Positions 16,822 to 24,176 of a stretch of 64,000 bases of DNA are shown here, piece by piece. The notes beneath the pieces are model-generated. The model was not told where the DNA came from. It searched no databases and saw only the letters and a program-made list of their open reading frames with translations. Both the position numbers and the translations under genes were made by a program. Source of the DNA: Aminicenans sp964648465 (lineage in GTDB: Bacteria; Acidobacteriota; Aminicenantia; Aminicenantales; Aminicenantaceae); assembly GCA_964648465.1 (NCBI GenBank), contig CAZYMU010000014.1, positions 1 to 64,000 of the forward strand, written 5' to 3'. Within the stretch, counting starts at the first letter, position 1. The number at the start of each line of letters is the position of its first letter.

Positions 16822-17427
16822 ATGGATAATTTATACGAAAATTTTTATGACCCTTCAGACAAATTCAAAAAGGAGCCTCGATATTTCTGTTATGAACTTG
16901 CAACAGAATTGATAAATAAAGCTAAAACAAATACTGATAATTGGTATCGAGATGTAAATACCATTAAAGGAATTTTGTTGCTTTTATTTACGTGGAATTT
17001 TGCAGCTCGAGAAACAAAAAAATTGAATTTTGGAAATGTAGGCAAAGTTCTACAAGAATGTGAACAAGAGCTCAAGGAACTAGAGACTTATACAATTGAA
17101 AACATCGATGCTAAAGTAGAAGAAAAGATCAAAAAAGTGTTTGGTAAATTTAAAGAACTTATGGGTCAGACTGGAGCCAGTAAGGCCCTTAGTCTCCTTA
17201 ATCCAAATTTATTTGTTATGTGGGATACAAAGATAAGAAAAAGATTAAATAAAAAACTTATTCCAGGGATTGACAATGGAGAAACGCCTGAAAAATATTT
17301 GAAATTTTTGTATGGTGTCAAAGAAATTCTAGAAAATTATAGGCTCAAAGAAAAACTGTCTTCTCCTTCTAGTATCGCGAAAAAAATTGATGAATACCAT
17401 TATGTAAAAATAATAATGAACAAATAA
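16822..17427 (+). CDS. Unknown cassette protein, second gene after AbiJ-like
   Basis: 201 residues, helical, no confident family. A segment GASKALSLLNPNLFVMWD followed by TKIRKRL resembles helix-hairpin/base-excision-like proteins in which a conserved MWD precedes a basic helix; the similarity is weak. It lies 39 bases after the AbiJ-like gene in the same cassette and ends inside the attC at 17422, so the two may act together, for example as effector and regulator. No ribosome-binding site stands out. Confidence 0.6.
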   Translation: MDNLYENFYDPSDKFKKEPRYFCYELATELINKAKTNTDNWYRDVNTIKGILLLLFTWNFAARETKKLNFGNVGKVLQECEQELKELETYTIENIDAKVEEKIKKVFGKFKELMGQTGASKALSLLNPNLFVMWDTKIRKRLNKKLIPGIDNGETPEKYLKFLYGVKEILENYRLKEKLSSPSSIAKKIDEYHYVKIIMNK

Positions 17428-17493
17428 CAAGCGGGTGCCCTGGACAACAATTTCGCTGTCGCTCATTGCTGCCAGTGAACCTTGTCGTTATGT
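17422..17493. other. attC-like site shared by two convergent cassettes
   Basis: Reads AAATAAC...GTTATGT on plus and ACATAAC...GTTATTT on minus. Inner arms ACAAG...CCTGG and CCAG...CTTGT pair. It overlaps stop codons of both the plus-strand gene (17427) and the minus-strand SLATT-like gene (17488). ACATAAC exactly complements GTTATGT at 18538 (minus), the start of the TIR/SLATT cassette. Confidence 0.7.
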
Positions 17494-17847
17494 GTTTTTT
17501 GTCTTTTCAACATGCCTTGACCACTGACTATTTTCTTTTGAAATTATACTCTCAACTCTTTGCACAAGCTTGACAAATGAATCTTCCCCTTCATAGGGTT
17601 TGCATTTAGCAAGATATAAATATTTTTCATGTTTTAATGTTTCAGCGGTTGTTATAAACTCAATCCAATTTTCGTGAAATTTATATATTGAAGATATACC
17701 TGCAAATACAGCGATAATGACACCAAGAGAACCAATTACAATTTGATAGTATGGGAAATTAGGACCTATTCCAGCTAGAAAAGGTATAATCGCTGCTGAA
17801 ACTTGAAACGCGGTGTTATACCGTTTCCCTTGTTTAACCGACATCAT
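17488..17847 (-). CDS. SLATT/DUF4231-like two-helix membrane protein
   Basis: 119 residues. Two membrane helices (about 13-31 AFQVSAAIIPFLAGIGPNF and 34-52 YQIVIGSLGVIIAVFAGIS) are followed by a cytosolic helical tail (about 55-119), the layout of SLATT/DUF4231 proteins, predicted pore-forming effectors in nucleotide-signal defence systems. The neighbour upstream on the same strand and in the same cassette is a TIR-like protein, a plausible signal maker. AAAGGAGG precedes tandem ATG codons. A TATAAT box and a stem covering the start lie upstream, so it may be expressed separately from the TIR gene. Function as an effector is inference. Confidence 0.75.
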   Translation of the reverse strand: MMSVKQGKRYNTAFQVSAAIIPFLAGIGPNFPYYQIVIGSLGVIIAVFAGISSIYKFHENWIEFITTAETLKHEKYLYLAKCKPYEGEDSFVKLVQRVESIISKENSQWSRHVEKTKNT

Positions 17848-17893
17848 CTGCCTCCTTTCAGGGCTTTTTATCCAACTGATGATGTCTATTATA
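17840..17893 (-). promoter_or_regulatory. Own promoter and start-codon hairpin of the SLATT-like gene
   Basis: Minus strand: TATAAT at 17888-17893, then GACATCATC (17878-17886) and its exact complement GATGATGTC (17840-17848), which contains the tandem start codons. The 29-base loop holds AAAGGAGG. Pairing would hide the start codon, a possible translational switch keeping a toxic pore protein low. Confidence 0.45.
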
Positions 17894-18056
17894 TCACGAA
17901 AATACTAGCACTACAGGTGGTTCGAATTTTGGGGTGCAGTTCGAATTTCAACTATTCTGAGACGTTTAAACCATTTTTGATTGAACTGTCTTTTGTTACT
18001 ATACCAATTAATCTGGTCGTCTAAACGATTTTGAATATATTCTTCTTCTTTCATTA

Positions 18057-18497
18057 TTATAAATTCATATTTTTATAAAGATTCCAAATTCCATTTATCA
18101 CAGATTTTTTATTCCATCCGACTGCTAAGTCTGCGTTATCCATAACAACACCAGGTTTTTTTTCTTGGCCAAATGGGTTAACTGTTAAAATTGCTTTCCC
18201 ATAAAATTTTGCACCGTTAATCTCTTTTTTGATCCATTTACTGTATGTAGCATACATACCTGAAGGGATGACAATAACATGACTACGGCTAATTTTGTTA
18301 TAAATTGCTTCCTTTAATTGTGAATCATTTGTAGCATTATGAATTGGATCATCTTTTGGAACTGAATAATCAAGAAATTTTAAAGATGCTTGTCCTACAG
18401 ACCAATTTTCTTGGAATATCCAGCTTGCAAGAGTTTCATAATGGTCTGAATATGCCCAAGCATGACTAATAAATACATGAACTTGGTAAACACTCAT
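18057..18497 (-). CDS. TIR-like (MTH538/ThsB-type) protein
   Basis: 146 residues. VHVFISHAWAYSDHYETL at the start, then LKEAIYNKISRSHVIVIPSG and YSKWIKKEINGAKFYGKAIL, are the conserved blocks of the MTH538 TIR-like family (DUF1863), to which ThsB of Thoeris belongs. In Thoeris such proteins sense phage and make an NAD-derived signal for an effector. Here the only gene downstream is a SLATT-like membrane protein; no ThsA gene is present. Start behind GGGAGAAAT. The cassette is opened by GTTATGT and closed by ACATAAC, an exact pair. Confidence 0.8.
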   Translation of the reverse strand: MSVYQVHVFISHAWAYSDHYETLASWIFQENWSVGQASLKFLDYSVPKDDPIHNATNDSQLKEAIYNKISRSHVIVIPSGMYATYSKWIKKEINGAKFYGKAILTVNPFGQEKKPGVVMDNADLAVGWNKKSVINGIWNLYKNMNL

Positions 18498-18531
18498 GGT
18501 ATTTCTCCCTAATCATCTGTATTTTAAATCC

Positions 18532-18604
18532 ACATAACGATCTGAATCACCGGTGTGAGTGGAACGCCACGAAACTCACATCCGAGTGAATTCAGTTGTT
18601 CTGC
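18532..18604 (-). other. attC site (minus orientation)
   Basis: Minus strand: GCAGAAC...GTTATGT, with CTGAATTCAC and GTGATTCAG as inner arms. GCAGAAC exactly complements GTTCTGC at 19319 (minus), which opens the cassette holding the gene at 18611-19285. Confidence 0.78.
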
Positions 18605-18610
18605 GCTTTA

Positions 18611-19285
18611 TTAATCAACCAAAAGTCCTTTCCACTCTTTTGGATTGGTGCACGCCATTTTTTCTTTTTTTCCAATCTCATACATAAATTTCATCAAAGG
18701 TTCAAAGTAACCGAAAACAGTATTCCAATCCTTATTTAACGTATCTACAAACAATTTGATTTCTGGTCTGATGACGTTATTCTTTAAGTCAAGATTTCTA
18801 CCAAAAATATCAGATTTAGTACGAGCAGAATTAACAGCACTTTCTATTAAGAGCATATTTAGTACACCAATATCTGCCTCCAAATCATTACTTAAAAAAA
18901 CACCAAAATAATTATGATTTTTACAAAACTTCTCTGCGATCTCTATATCTAGATGACCTCCGAGTTTGTTTCTTACAGGTTTCCACTTTTGGGCAACTTT
19001 CCTCACATTCCCAAGCATTTGAATTATACTTTGGTTAAATCGATCTTTGAGTTCTAAAGTGTTGAAAATATCATTTACTAATTGGAACATGTGCTCAAAC
19101 GTGATGAGCATATCAATGGCGCTATATACCGCATTATTCATTCCTTTAATCACTTCTCGCGGAGTCTTAAAAGTTGGCAGTTTGCTGTTCAGAAGCTTCT
19201 GATCTTCATAAATTTTTTTCATTCTAAATTGAAGATGAAGCATTTTTACCTGAATAGCTGCTACTCGATACGTTAAGGTTGACAA
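18611..19285 (-). CDS. HEPN-like cassette protein with RNKLGGH motif
   Basis: 224 residues, helical throughout, no named family. R105-NKLGG-H111 (KPVRNKLGGHLD) fits the R-x4-6-H active-site motif of HEPN proteins, in a context (helix, RN, then HLD) resembling AbiV/HEPN-type proteins. It is alone in a cassette with exactly complementary boundary boxes and is the first cassette after the leader at 19313-19530, so it should be well expressed from that promoter. RNase activity is inference. Confidence 0.7.
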   Translation of the reverse strand: MSTLTYRVAAIQVKMLHLQFRMKKIYEDQKLLNSKLPTFKTPREVIKGMNNAVYSAIDMLITFEHMFQLVNDIFNTLELKDRFNQSIIQMLGNVRKVAQKWKPVRNKLGGHLDIEIAEKFCKNHNYFGVFLSNDLEADIGVLNMLLIESAVNSARTKSDIFGRNLDLKNNVIRPEIKLFVDTLNKDWNTVFGYFEPLMKFMYEIGKKEKMACTNPKEWKGLLVD

Positions 19286-19312
19286 TTTCGTTTTCTCCCA
19301 TATTCATTTGGC

Positions 19313-19530
19313 GCAGAACATATATTATACAGCCAATTTACTTGTGCAAATACGGCATTTATGGCTTCCTATAGCGTTATTCAGTTTGAGCAAAGCAGGG
19401 ATTAACGTCTTGAATATAAACGGTTTTTCCTTGATCATCATCATTTCACAGTGGGTATTCTGCAGTAAATTTCGCTGTCTATACAGATACTATCAAAACT
19501 TATTGTAATAATTCAAGAAATACTTGAGAG
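19313..19530 (-). promoter_or_regulatory. Integron-type leader repeat, copy 5, next to the integrase relic
   Basis: Minus strand leader between the 3' end of the integrase pseudogene and the first minus-strand cassette. Ends AAATTGGCTG-TATAAT-ATAT-GTTCTGC; -10 box 19324-19329 and junction 19313-19319. This placement ties the other leader copies to integron structure. Confidence 0.68.
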
Positions 19531-19544
19531 AGGTCTTCTGGTTT

Positions 19545-19895
19545 CTATTTCAGTCTGTCGCTAGAACTCAATACTCCTTGAGCTCCTCGATTCGAGACAT
19601 GTGTATATATCATTGTTGTTCGAACATCCTTATGTCCCAAGGGTTCCTGAACAGTTCTGATATCATATTCATCTTCTAAATAGGAGGGAATGTTTTGGCT
19701 CATAGGTTTATTGGGACGATACCTACTGAAGTAAAGAAACTTATTAATCCAGTAAACATAGTAATTAATTTTATCCATATGAACCAGTCCGGTTCGGGAT
19801 AAGAATGATTCAAAATCTTTTTTTATTTTATAATCCCATTCCGCAAATCCTCCATTACATCTAATTCGTCGGATGTACAGCTTGCTGTATAACAA
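19545..19895 (-). pseudogene. intI: Internally deleted integron integrase
   Basis: 116 codons. Residues about 25-75 (KKDFESFLSRTGLVHMDKIN, YYVYWINKFLYF) match the SAM-like N-terminal domain of IntI tyrosine recombinases. The frame then jumps to YDIRTVQEPLGHKDVRTT followed by MIYTHV, the last box of IntI with its His and nucleophile Tyr, and ends NRGAQGVLSSSDRLK. About 200 residues holding the catalytic Arg, Lys and the IntI-specific insert are missing, so it cannot recombine. The 5' end runs into the repeat shared with 8764, and the start codon is uncertain. Confidence 0.82.
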
Positions 19896-20014
19896 GGATA
19901 TTGATAAAATATTACTGAAAATTAAGCATATTTTTAGAGGAATTCATAATATGTAGACGGTTCTGCAGCTGTATTTTTCTCAAAATACAGCATGCAGTAT
20001 AATAATTGTTGGCT
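19858..20014 (+). promoter_or_regulatory. Integrase-upstream repeat and candidate attI/Pc
   Basis: 19858-19945 matches 8764-8860. Beyond it, TATAAT (19998-20003) and GTTGGCT (20008-20014) precede the first plus-strand cassette. Lying between the integrase 5' end and divergent cassettes is the usual place of attI and its cassette promoter. Confidence 0.5.
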
Positions 20015-20034
20015 TGAAATGAATTGAGGGCAGA

Positions 20035-21141
20035 ATGCAACCAACGCAAATTTCAATAAAAAGTTATCATATTTACAGCTACACTTTCTTGGACGATTTA
20101 TCATGTGTCAAAGCACCTCATGACTATTTTGCATATGAGGAGAAATACAAGATTGATGATGCGATTCGTCTTGTGAGCGAAAGATTCAAAGAATATGGCT
20201 GGGAAGGGGACGGCTCAATTGGCATCATTTGGTTACCTCCATTTGTTGATGTCGGAATAGAGGATACATGGGGGTCATGCATTTGGCATGTAAAGCAACA
20301 AAACAATGGCATTTCATTTCTTGCCTGTGATGTCCCTTTGGATTTTAAACGTTTAAAGGCGCAGAATGAAGAATTTGCCCCTTCTGATATTGCAGCAAAT
20401 TTGATTCCCATAAGCATTATTGAGACATGCGTCAATTGGTTTATTAAATCAGTAAATGATATCAAAAAGGAGTTTATAAGTTCCATTTCTTTTTTGGCTA
20501 ACTCTTGTCTTGGCGACATTACAAACACTATTAAGCAAAATTTGACTGCTCACTATCAAAATGTTCTAGTCCGATATTTTCAAGAATTTCTCGATGAATG
20601 TTATTTAAAAATTTTGATTGAGGCCATAGATAACGGAAATCCCCATAAGATTAAGCTAAGGAAAGCTCAAATTAAGGTCGATCCAGCTTGTTATTTACCG
20701 GAGGCAGATGACGAAGAGGAAAAAGAGGTTATTAATTCAGCTAGTACATGGTTCACGATTAAGGGTCTCATTACTGATATATGGAAGGCTTATAAATGGG
20801 AACCTTTCAAGAGTAAAGCAGATATGCTCTTTAAGAGCCTTGATTACACTGTCAATGCTGATGACTTTTTTGAGATAAAGAAACATGTGATTATCAGGAA
20901 CTGCATGCAGCATCATGAAGGTTGTCTTGACCGTGATTCTCTCAAGCAACTTGGCAGAGAAAGGGTCGAAATGAAAAAAGAAGATGGCATGTACTCTATT
21001 GAGGTCTGGCAACCGATTAAAATTACAGAGCAAGAGATATTTTCACTTTGTGAATTACTAAAGAAGTTTGCCAATGAATTTCACACATATGTAAAGCAAA
21101 GGATTCCAACGGTACACTATATGTCAAAAACAACCCAATAA
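20035..21141 (+). CDS. Unknown cassette protein with HEPN-like RNCMQH motif
   Basis: 368 residues, first gene after the candidate attI. N-terminal part (to about 120) is mixed with IGIIWLPPFVDVGIEDTWGS; the rest is helical. R288-NCMQ-H293-H (IIRNCMQHHEGCLD) matches the HEPN active-site pattern. No signal or membrane segments. No named family recognised. The stop codon lies in the left box of the attC at 21133. Confidence 0.65.
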   Translation: MQPTQISIKSYHIYSYTFLDDLSCVKAPHDYFAYEEKYKIDDAIRLVSERFKEYGWEGDGSIGIIWLPPFVDVGIEDTWGSCIWHVKQQNNGISFLACDVPLDFKRLKAQNEEFAPSDIAANLIPISIIETCVNWFIKSVNDIKKEFISSISFLANSCLGDITNTIKQNLTAHYQNVLVRYFQEFLDECYLKILIEAIDNGNPHKIKLRKAQIKVDPACYLPEADDEEEKEVINSASTWFTIKGLITDIWKAYKWEPFKSKADMLFKSLDYTVNADDFFEIKKHVIIRNCMQHHEGCLDRDSLKQLGRERVEMKKEDGMYSIEVWQPIKITEQEIFSLCELLKKFANEFHTYVKQRIPTVHYMSKTTQ

Positions 21142-21189
21142 GACGCTCCAGCGGACGGCTGATCGCCGCCGCTGAGCTTCACGTTATGC
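21133..21189 (+). other. attC site
   Basis: 57 bp from ACCCAAT to GTTATGC; GCTCCAGCGGACGG pairs imperfectly with CCGCCGCTGAGC. The left box is weaker than others (two mismatches from the complement of GTTGGCT at 20008). Confidence 0.65.
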
Positions 21190-21198
21190 TTAAAATTA

Positions 21199-22017
21199 AT
21201 GGGAAATGATAGAATGTCTGATATGAACAAAAATCGTGAGGAGATAAAAAGCCAATTACCCAAATATTATGATTATTATTGGCAGTTTCTCGATAACAAT
21301 AACTATTTTGATTTTAATGTGTCTTCCTCAAATTTCCATCCTTTAAAAATAAAGCCACAAATTTTATTCAGTGGAAGCTCAGCATTAATACAATCATATC
21401 ATGATTTAATTAGTAATATTTGTTTTTCGTTAGCGGCTGATAAACTCGCAAATGAAATTGAAATTGTGTCTCTAGCAAATTACTTTCGATTTAAAGTACG
21501 TAATCCTAATACTAAGCTTAGTGTTCACAATTTCTATAGATTTCTTGACCATTCCGCCTTTCATCTTAATGAACTCTCCTTAGGATATCTGCTTGGCTCA
21601 AAACCTCGATTTGTTTCTTTTGCAAACTTACAAAGTATTCAAAATATAACTGATGGTATTAAAACTGAAATAATTTCAGGAAAAGATATTCTTCTTCAAA
21701 AGGCATTTTCTACATTAACGGATCGAGGTAAAGAAATACTTCGTAAATTCAGAGATGTTGATGAACATCGTTTCCCTTTAGGGATTGATTGTATTTTTTA
21801 TCCTTTCTCTAGAGGTAATGTTGAAATTCGTATTGATGATAAAAACGGTAGGCTTTTTTCAATTGGAAATCCTGAAGGTGATTGTTACAATTTTTATGGA
21901 GCACCGGATTTTAAATTTTCAGAGCTGAAACCTATTCTAAGTATCCTAGGTAATAATGCAAAAATAATTATGCAAACTTTTTGTCAGAACGGATTGCTTG
22001 CTTTTAAATCAGAATAA
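21199..22017 (+). CDS. Unknown cassette protein with HEPN-like RDVDEH motif
   Basis: 272 residues. The central part is helical, and R185-DVDE-H190 (KFRDVDEHRFPL) fits the HEPN R-x4-H motif; the C-terminal part looks strand-rich (GNVEIRIDDKNGRLFSIG). An internal ATG at 21214 is an alternative start, as neither has a strong ribosome-binding site. Cassette boundaries GTTATGC (21183) and GCATAAC (22020) are exact complements. No family assigned. Confidence 0.63.
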   Translation: MGNDRMSDMNKNREEIKSQLPKYYDYYWQFLDNNNYFDFNVSSSNFHPLKIKPQILFSGSSALIQSYHDLISNICFSLAADKLANEIEIVSLANYFRFKVRNPNTKLSVHNFYRFLDHSAFHLNELSLGYLLGSKPRFVSFANLQSIQNITDGIKTEIISGKDILLQKAFSTLTDRGKEILRKFRDVDEHRFPLGIDCIFYPFSRGNVEIRIDDKNGRLFSIGNPEGDCYNFYGAPDFKFSELKPILSILGNNAKIIMQTFCQNGLLAFKSE

Positions 22018-22019
22018 AA

Positions 22020-22094
22020 GCATAACCGGACACTGCAGTAGATGTTTTGGGCTGCCTCAGCAGACCAAAACACCATTGATTTTTTCGGTTATGC
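22020..22094 (+). other. attC site
   Basis: 75 bp, GCATAAC...GTTATGC, with TGTTTTGG-GCTGC and GCAG-ACCAAAACA forming a long hairpin and AACCG/CGGTT at the base. Strong candidate. Confidence 0.83.
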
Positions 22095-22123
22095 AATCAT
22101 AACGATTCTGCATTGGAACCAAA

Positions 22124-23335
22124 ATGACTTTCAATATAAAGCTTTTGAATCTTAAAAGAAAAAGAAAAAAATATCGAACATTGATTTTAGACATAGAACC
22201 AAAATCGAAAAAAGCAACAAGGAATAAATCAGAATTACAGAACATAATTATTAAGAAATTGCAAACAAGAAATTGGGAATGTATAAAAAGCAAAGTAGCA
22301 ATTGAGATAACTTCATATACTAACCAAAAAAATCCTCCTCAGATCGAAAAGTTTGTCAAGAATATAATCGACATAATGCACAAGAAGGAAATCTTAAAAA
22401 ATAAGAAAGATGAAATTTATTTGCCTTTTAAAGATGATAAATTTATCAAATATCTACGGGCAAAATATGTTTTTTTAAAGGGTAAATCGAAAACACATAT
22501 AAAGATAAGACCATTCGACAGCTTTATAAGTGACATCCATTTTGTTGATACAGAGCTTGGATTAAACTATCACGCCGGAAAAAATACCAGCGATAATTGG
22601 TCTGAGTACAGGGAGCTCATTGATAAGAAGGAGGAATACCTAAAAGTATTGTCTAAAAAAGCATATGACAGTATGATAAAGATGAAAACTTTAGATCTCC
22701 AAAAGGACATCTGTGATGGAATTAGTATTACTCCAGAGATAATTGGGCTACTTTACCCTAAACAAGGTAAATATGATAAAAACTTTAAAGAGATCTATAG
22801 AAATTGGGCCTCAATGCTTTTGGATGTGCCAATCAGAATTCATTTGCCTGGCATCCCTTTAAGCGAAGATGAGGAAGAAGATTATAAGGCTAAGTATAGA
22901 GAAGTATTAAAAAAGCAAATGCGGAAATATTTAGCAAATCACCCAATTTTTAACAAATTTCAAGCTCCAATCTTAATAACCGCCTTTTATATGCACCCTA
23001 AAAGAAAAAAGAAAGATTACAAAGATATTGATAATATAATGTTGGAATATATAATGCCAACCATGAATGAAATCTTTCGTCCACCAATATCATTTTTTAA
23101 TTTAGTCATGGAAGATAGTCGCAGTAAAAAAATCCATGATCGTTCTATTTCGAATCCGAAATCATTAAACGGAAGTGCCATTGGATATGAGATAATAGAG
23201 CTGCCATTCAATTTTTCAAATAGCGATACTGGTTTTATAAAGATCGGTTTTAAAATCGAAATTGTGGAAAGTAGTGTAATGGGCTACATTGATGAAGAAA
23301 TAGATAAATATATGGCAGAAAATCAGTATGTTTAA
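22124..23335 (+). CDS. Unknown cassette protein, possibly RusA-like
   Basis: 403 residues, Lys-rich. Two segments recall RusA-type Holliday-junction nucleases: PPQIEKFVKNIIDIM followed by PFKDDKFIKYLRAKY (about 75-125), and KDIDNIMLEYIMPTMNEIF near residue 305. RusA enzymes have a paired D-x-D-N...DD arrangement; here it would be split over two modules. This is a weak resemblance, not an assignment. Cassette boundaries GTTATGC (22088) and GCATAAC (23347) match exactly. Confidence 0.6.
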   Translation: MTFNIKLLNLKRKRKKYRTLILDIEPKSKKATRNKSELQNIIIKKLQTRNWECIKSKVAIEITSYTNQKNPPQIEKFVKNIIDIMHKKEILKNKKDEIYLPFKDDKFIKYLRAKYVFLKGKSKTHIKIRPFDSFISDIHFVDTELGLNYHAGKNTSDNWSEYRELIDKKEEYLKVLSKKAYDSMIKMKTLDLQKDICDGISITPEIIGLLYPKQGKYDKNFKEIYRNWASMLLDVPIRIHLPGIPLSEDEEEDYKAKYREVLKKQMRKYLANHPIFNKFQAPILITAFYMHPKRKKKDYKDIDNIMLEYIMPTMNEIFRPPISFFNLVMEDSRSKKIHDRSISNPKSLNGSAIGYEIIELPFNFSNSDTGFIKIGFKIEIVESSVMGYIDEEIDKYMAENQYV

Positions 23336-23346
23336 AAAATAAAATT

Positions 23347-23403
23347 GCATAACTAGGCAAATGCAGCCACCGCTAAAGCGTCGGCTGATTTGCAACGTTA
23401 GCC
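23347..23403 (+). other. attC site
   Basis: 57 bp, GCATAAC to GTTAGCC; GGCAAATGCAGCC pairs with GGCTGATTTGC. It separates the RusA-like cassette from the radC-mod-res block. Confidence 0.8.
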
Positions 23404-23416
23404 TCTTATAAATGAT

Positions 23417-24154
23417 ATGAATAATAAGAAATCAAATACAAAGAAATATCCTTTATCCATTCGTAATTGGCCCGAAGATGATCGACCCAGGGAAAAGTTG
23501 CTTAAATTTGGAGAACATAATTTGAGCAATACTGAATTGCTAGCTATTATAATTAGAACGGGAATGGCTGGCAAAAGTGCAATTGATCTTGGAAGAGAAT
23601 TATTGAATAAGTTTAAATCATTGCGTGCGATGAGCGGCTTGGATATTTCTGAATTCAAAGAGATTGCAGGTTTGAAGGATGCTAAAGTTGCACAAATTAA
23701 GGCTGCAATTGAATTGGGGCGGCGGATGATGAGCGAAGAAAAAGCATTTCACGGAGTAGTGAAATCGTCTGCTGATTTAGTTGAGTTTTTAATACCTTTA
23801 ATGCGTGATTTAAAGAAAGAGTTATTTAAAGTTGTTTTGCTCGATAAAGGAAATCATATTTCGGAGGTGATTGATATTGATTTGGGAACGGTAGGTCGGG
23901 TAAATCCATCGATTCGGGAAATTTTATTGACAGCTTTGAAATACCAGGCTCCTGCGATGATTTTGGTGCATAATCATCCGTCTGGAAATGTAGAACCAAG
24001 CGAGGCAGATAAAATTTTGACAAAAGATTTAGTCACTGTTGCTCGAGCTATGGAAATAAGAATTTTTGATCATGTTATAATTGGTGAAAATACATATTAT
24101 AGTTTTGCTGATGAAGGCTTGATTGAAGAGTATGAAATGGAAGCAATAAATTAG
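23417..24154 (+). CDS. radC: RadC-family JAB/MPN protein
   Basis: 245 residues, full length for RadC. N-terminal UPF0758 helices (WPEDDRPREKLLKFG, HNLSNTELLAIIIRTG), a helix-hairpin-helix-like middle, and the JAB metalloprotease-like domain with MILVHNHPSGNVEPSEAD (H-x-H and downstream D). RadC proteins are common in defence islands and mobile elements; biochemical role unclear. It is the first gene of the restriction block; the methylase starts 22 bases later. Confidence 0.92.
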   Translation: MNNKKSNTKKYPLSIRNWPEDDRPREKLLKFGEHNLSNTELLAIIIRTGMAGKSAIDLGRELLNKFKSLRAMSGLDISEFKEIAGLKDAKVAQIKAAIELGRRMMSEEKAFHGVVKSSADLVEFLIPLMRDLKKELFKVVLLDKGNHISEVIDIDLGTVGRVNPSIREILLTALKYQAPAMILVHNHPSGNVEPSEADKILTKDLVTVARAMEIRIFDHVIIGENTYYSFADEGLIEEYEMEAIN

Positions 24155-24176
24155 ATTATTTTTAGGAGGCGAATCT

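Noticed and set aside
17488..18497. A complete classical Thoeris system
   Set aside because: Only a ThsB-type protein is present; the partner is a small two-helix protein, not a SIR2/SLOG or macro-domain ThsA.
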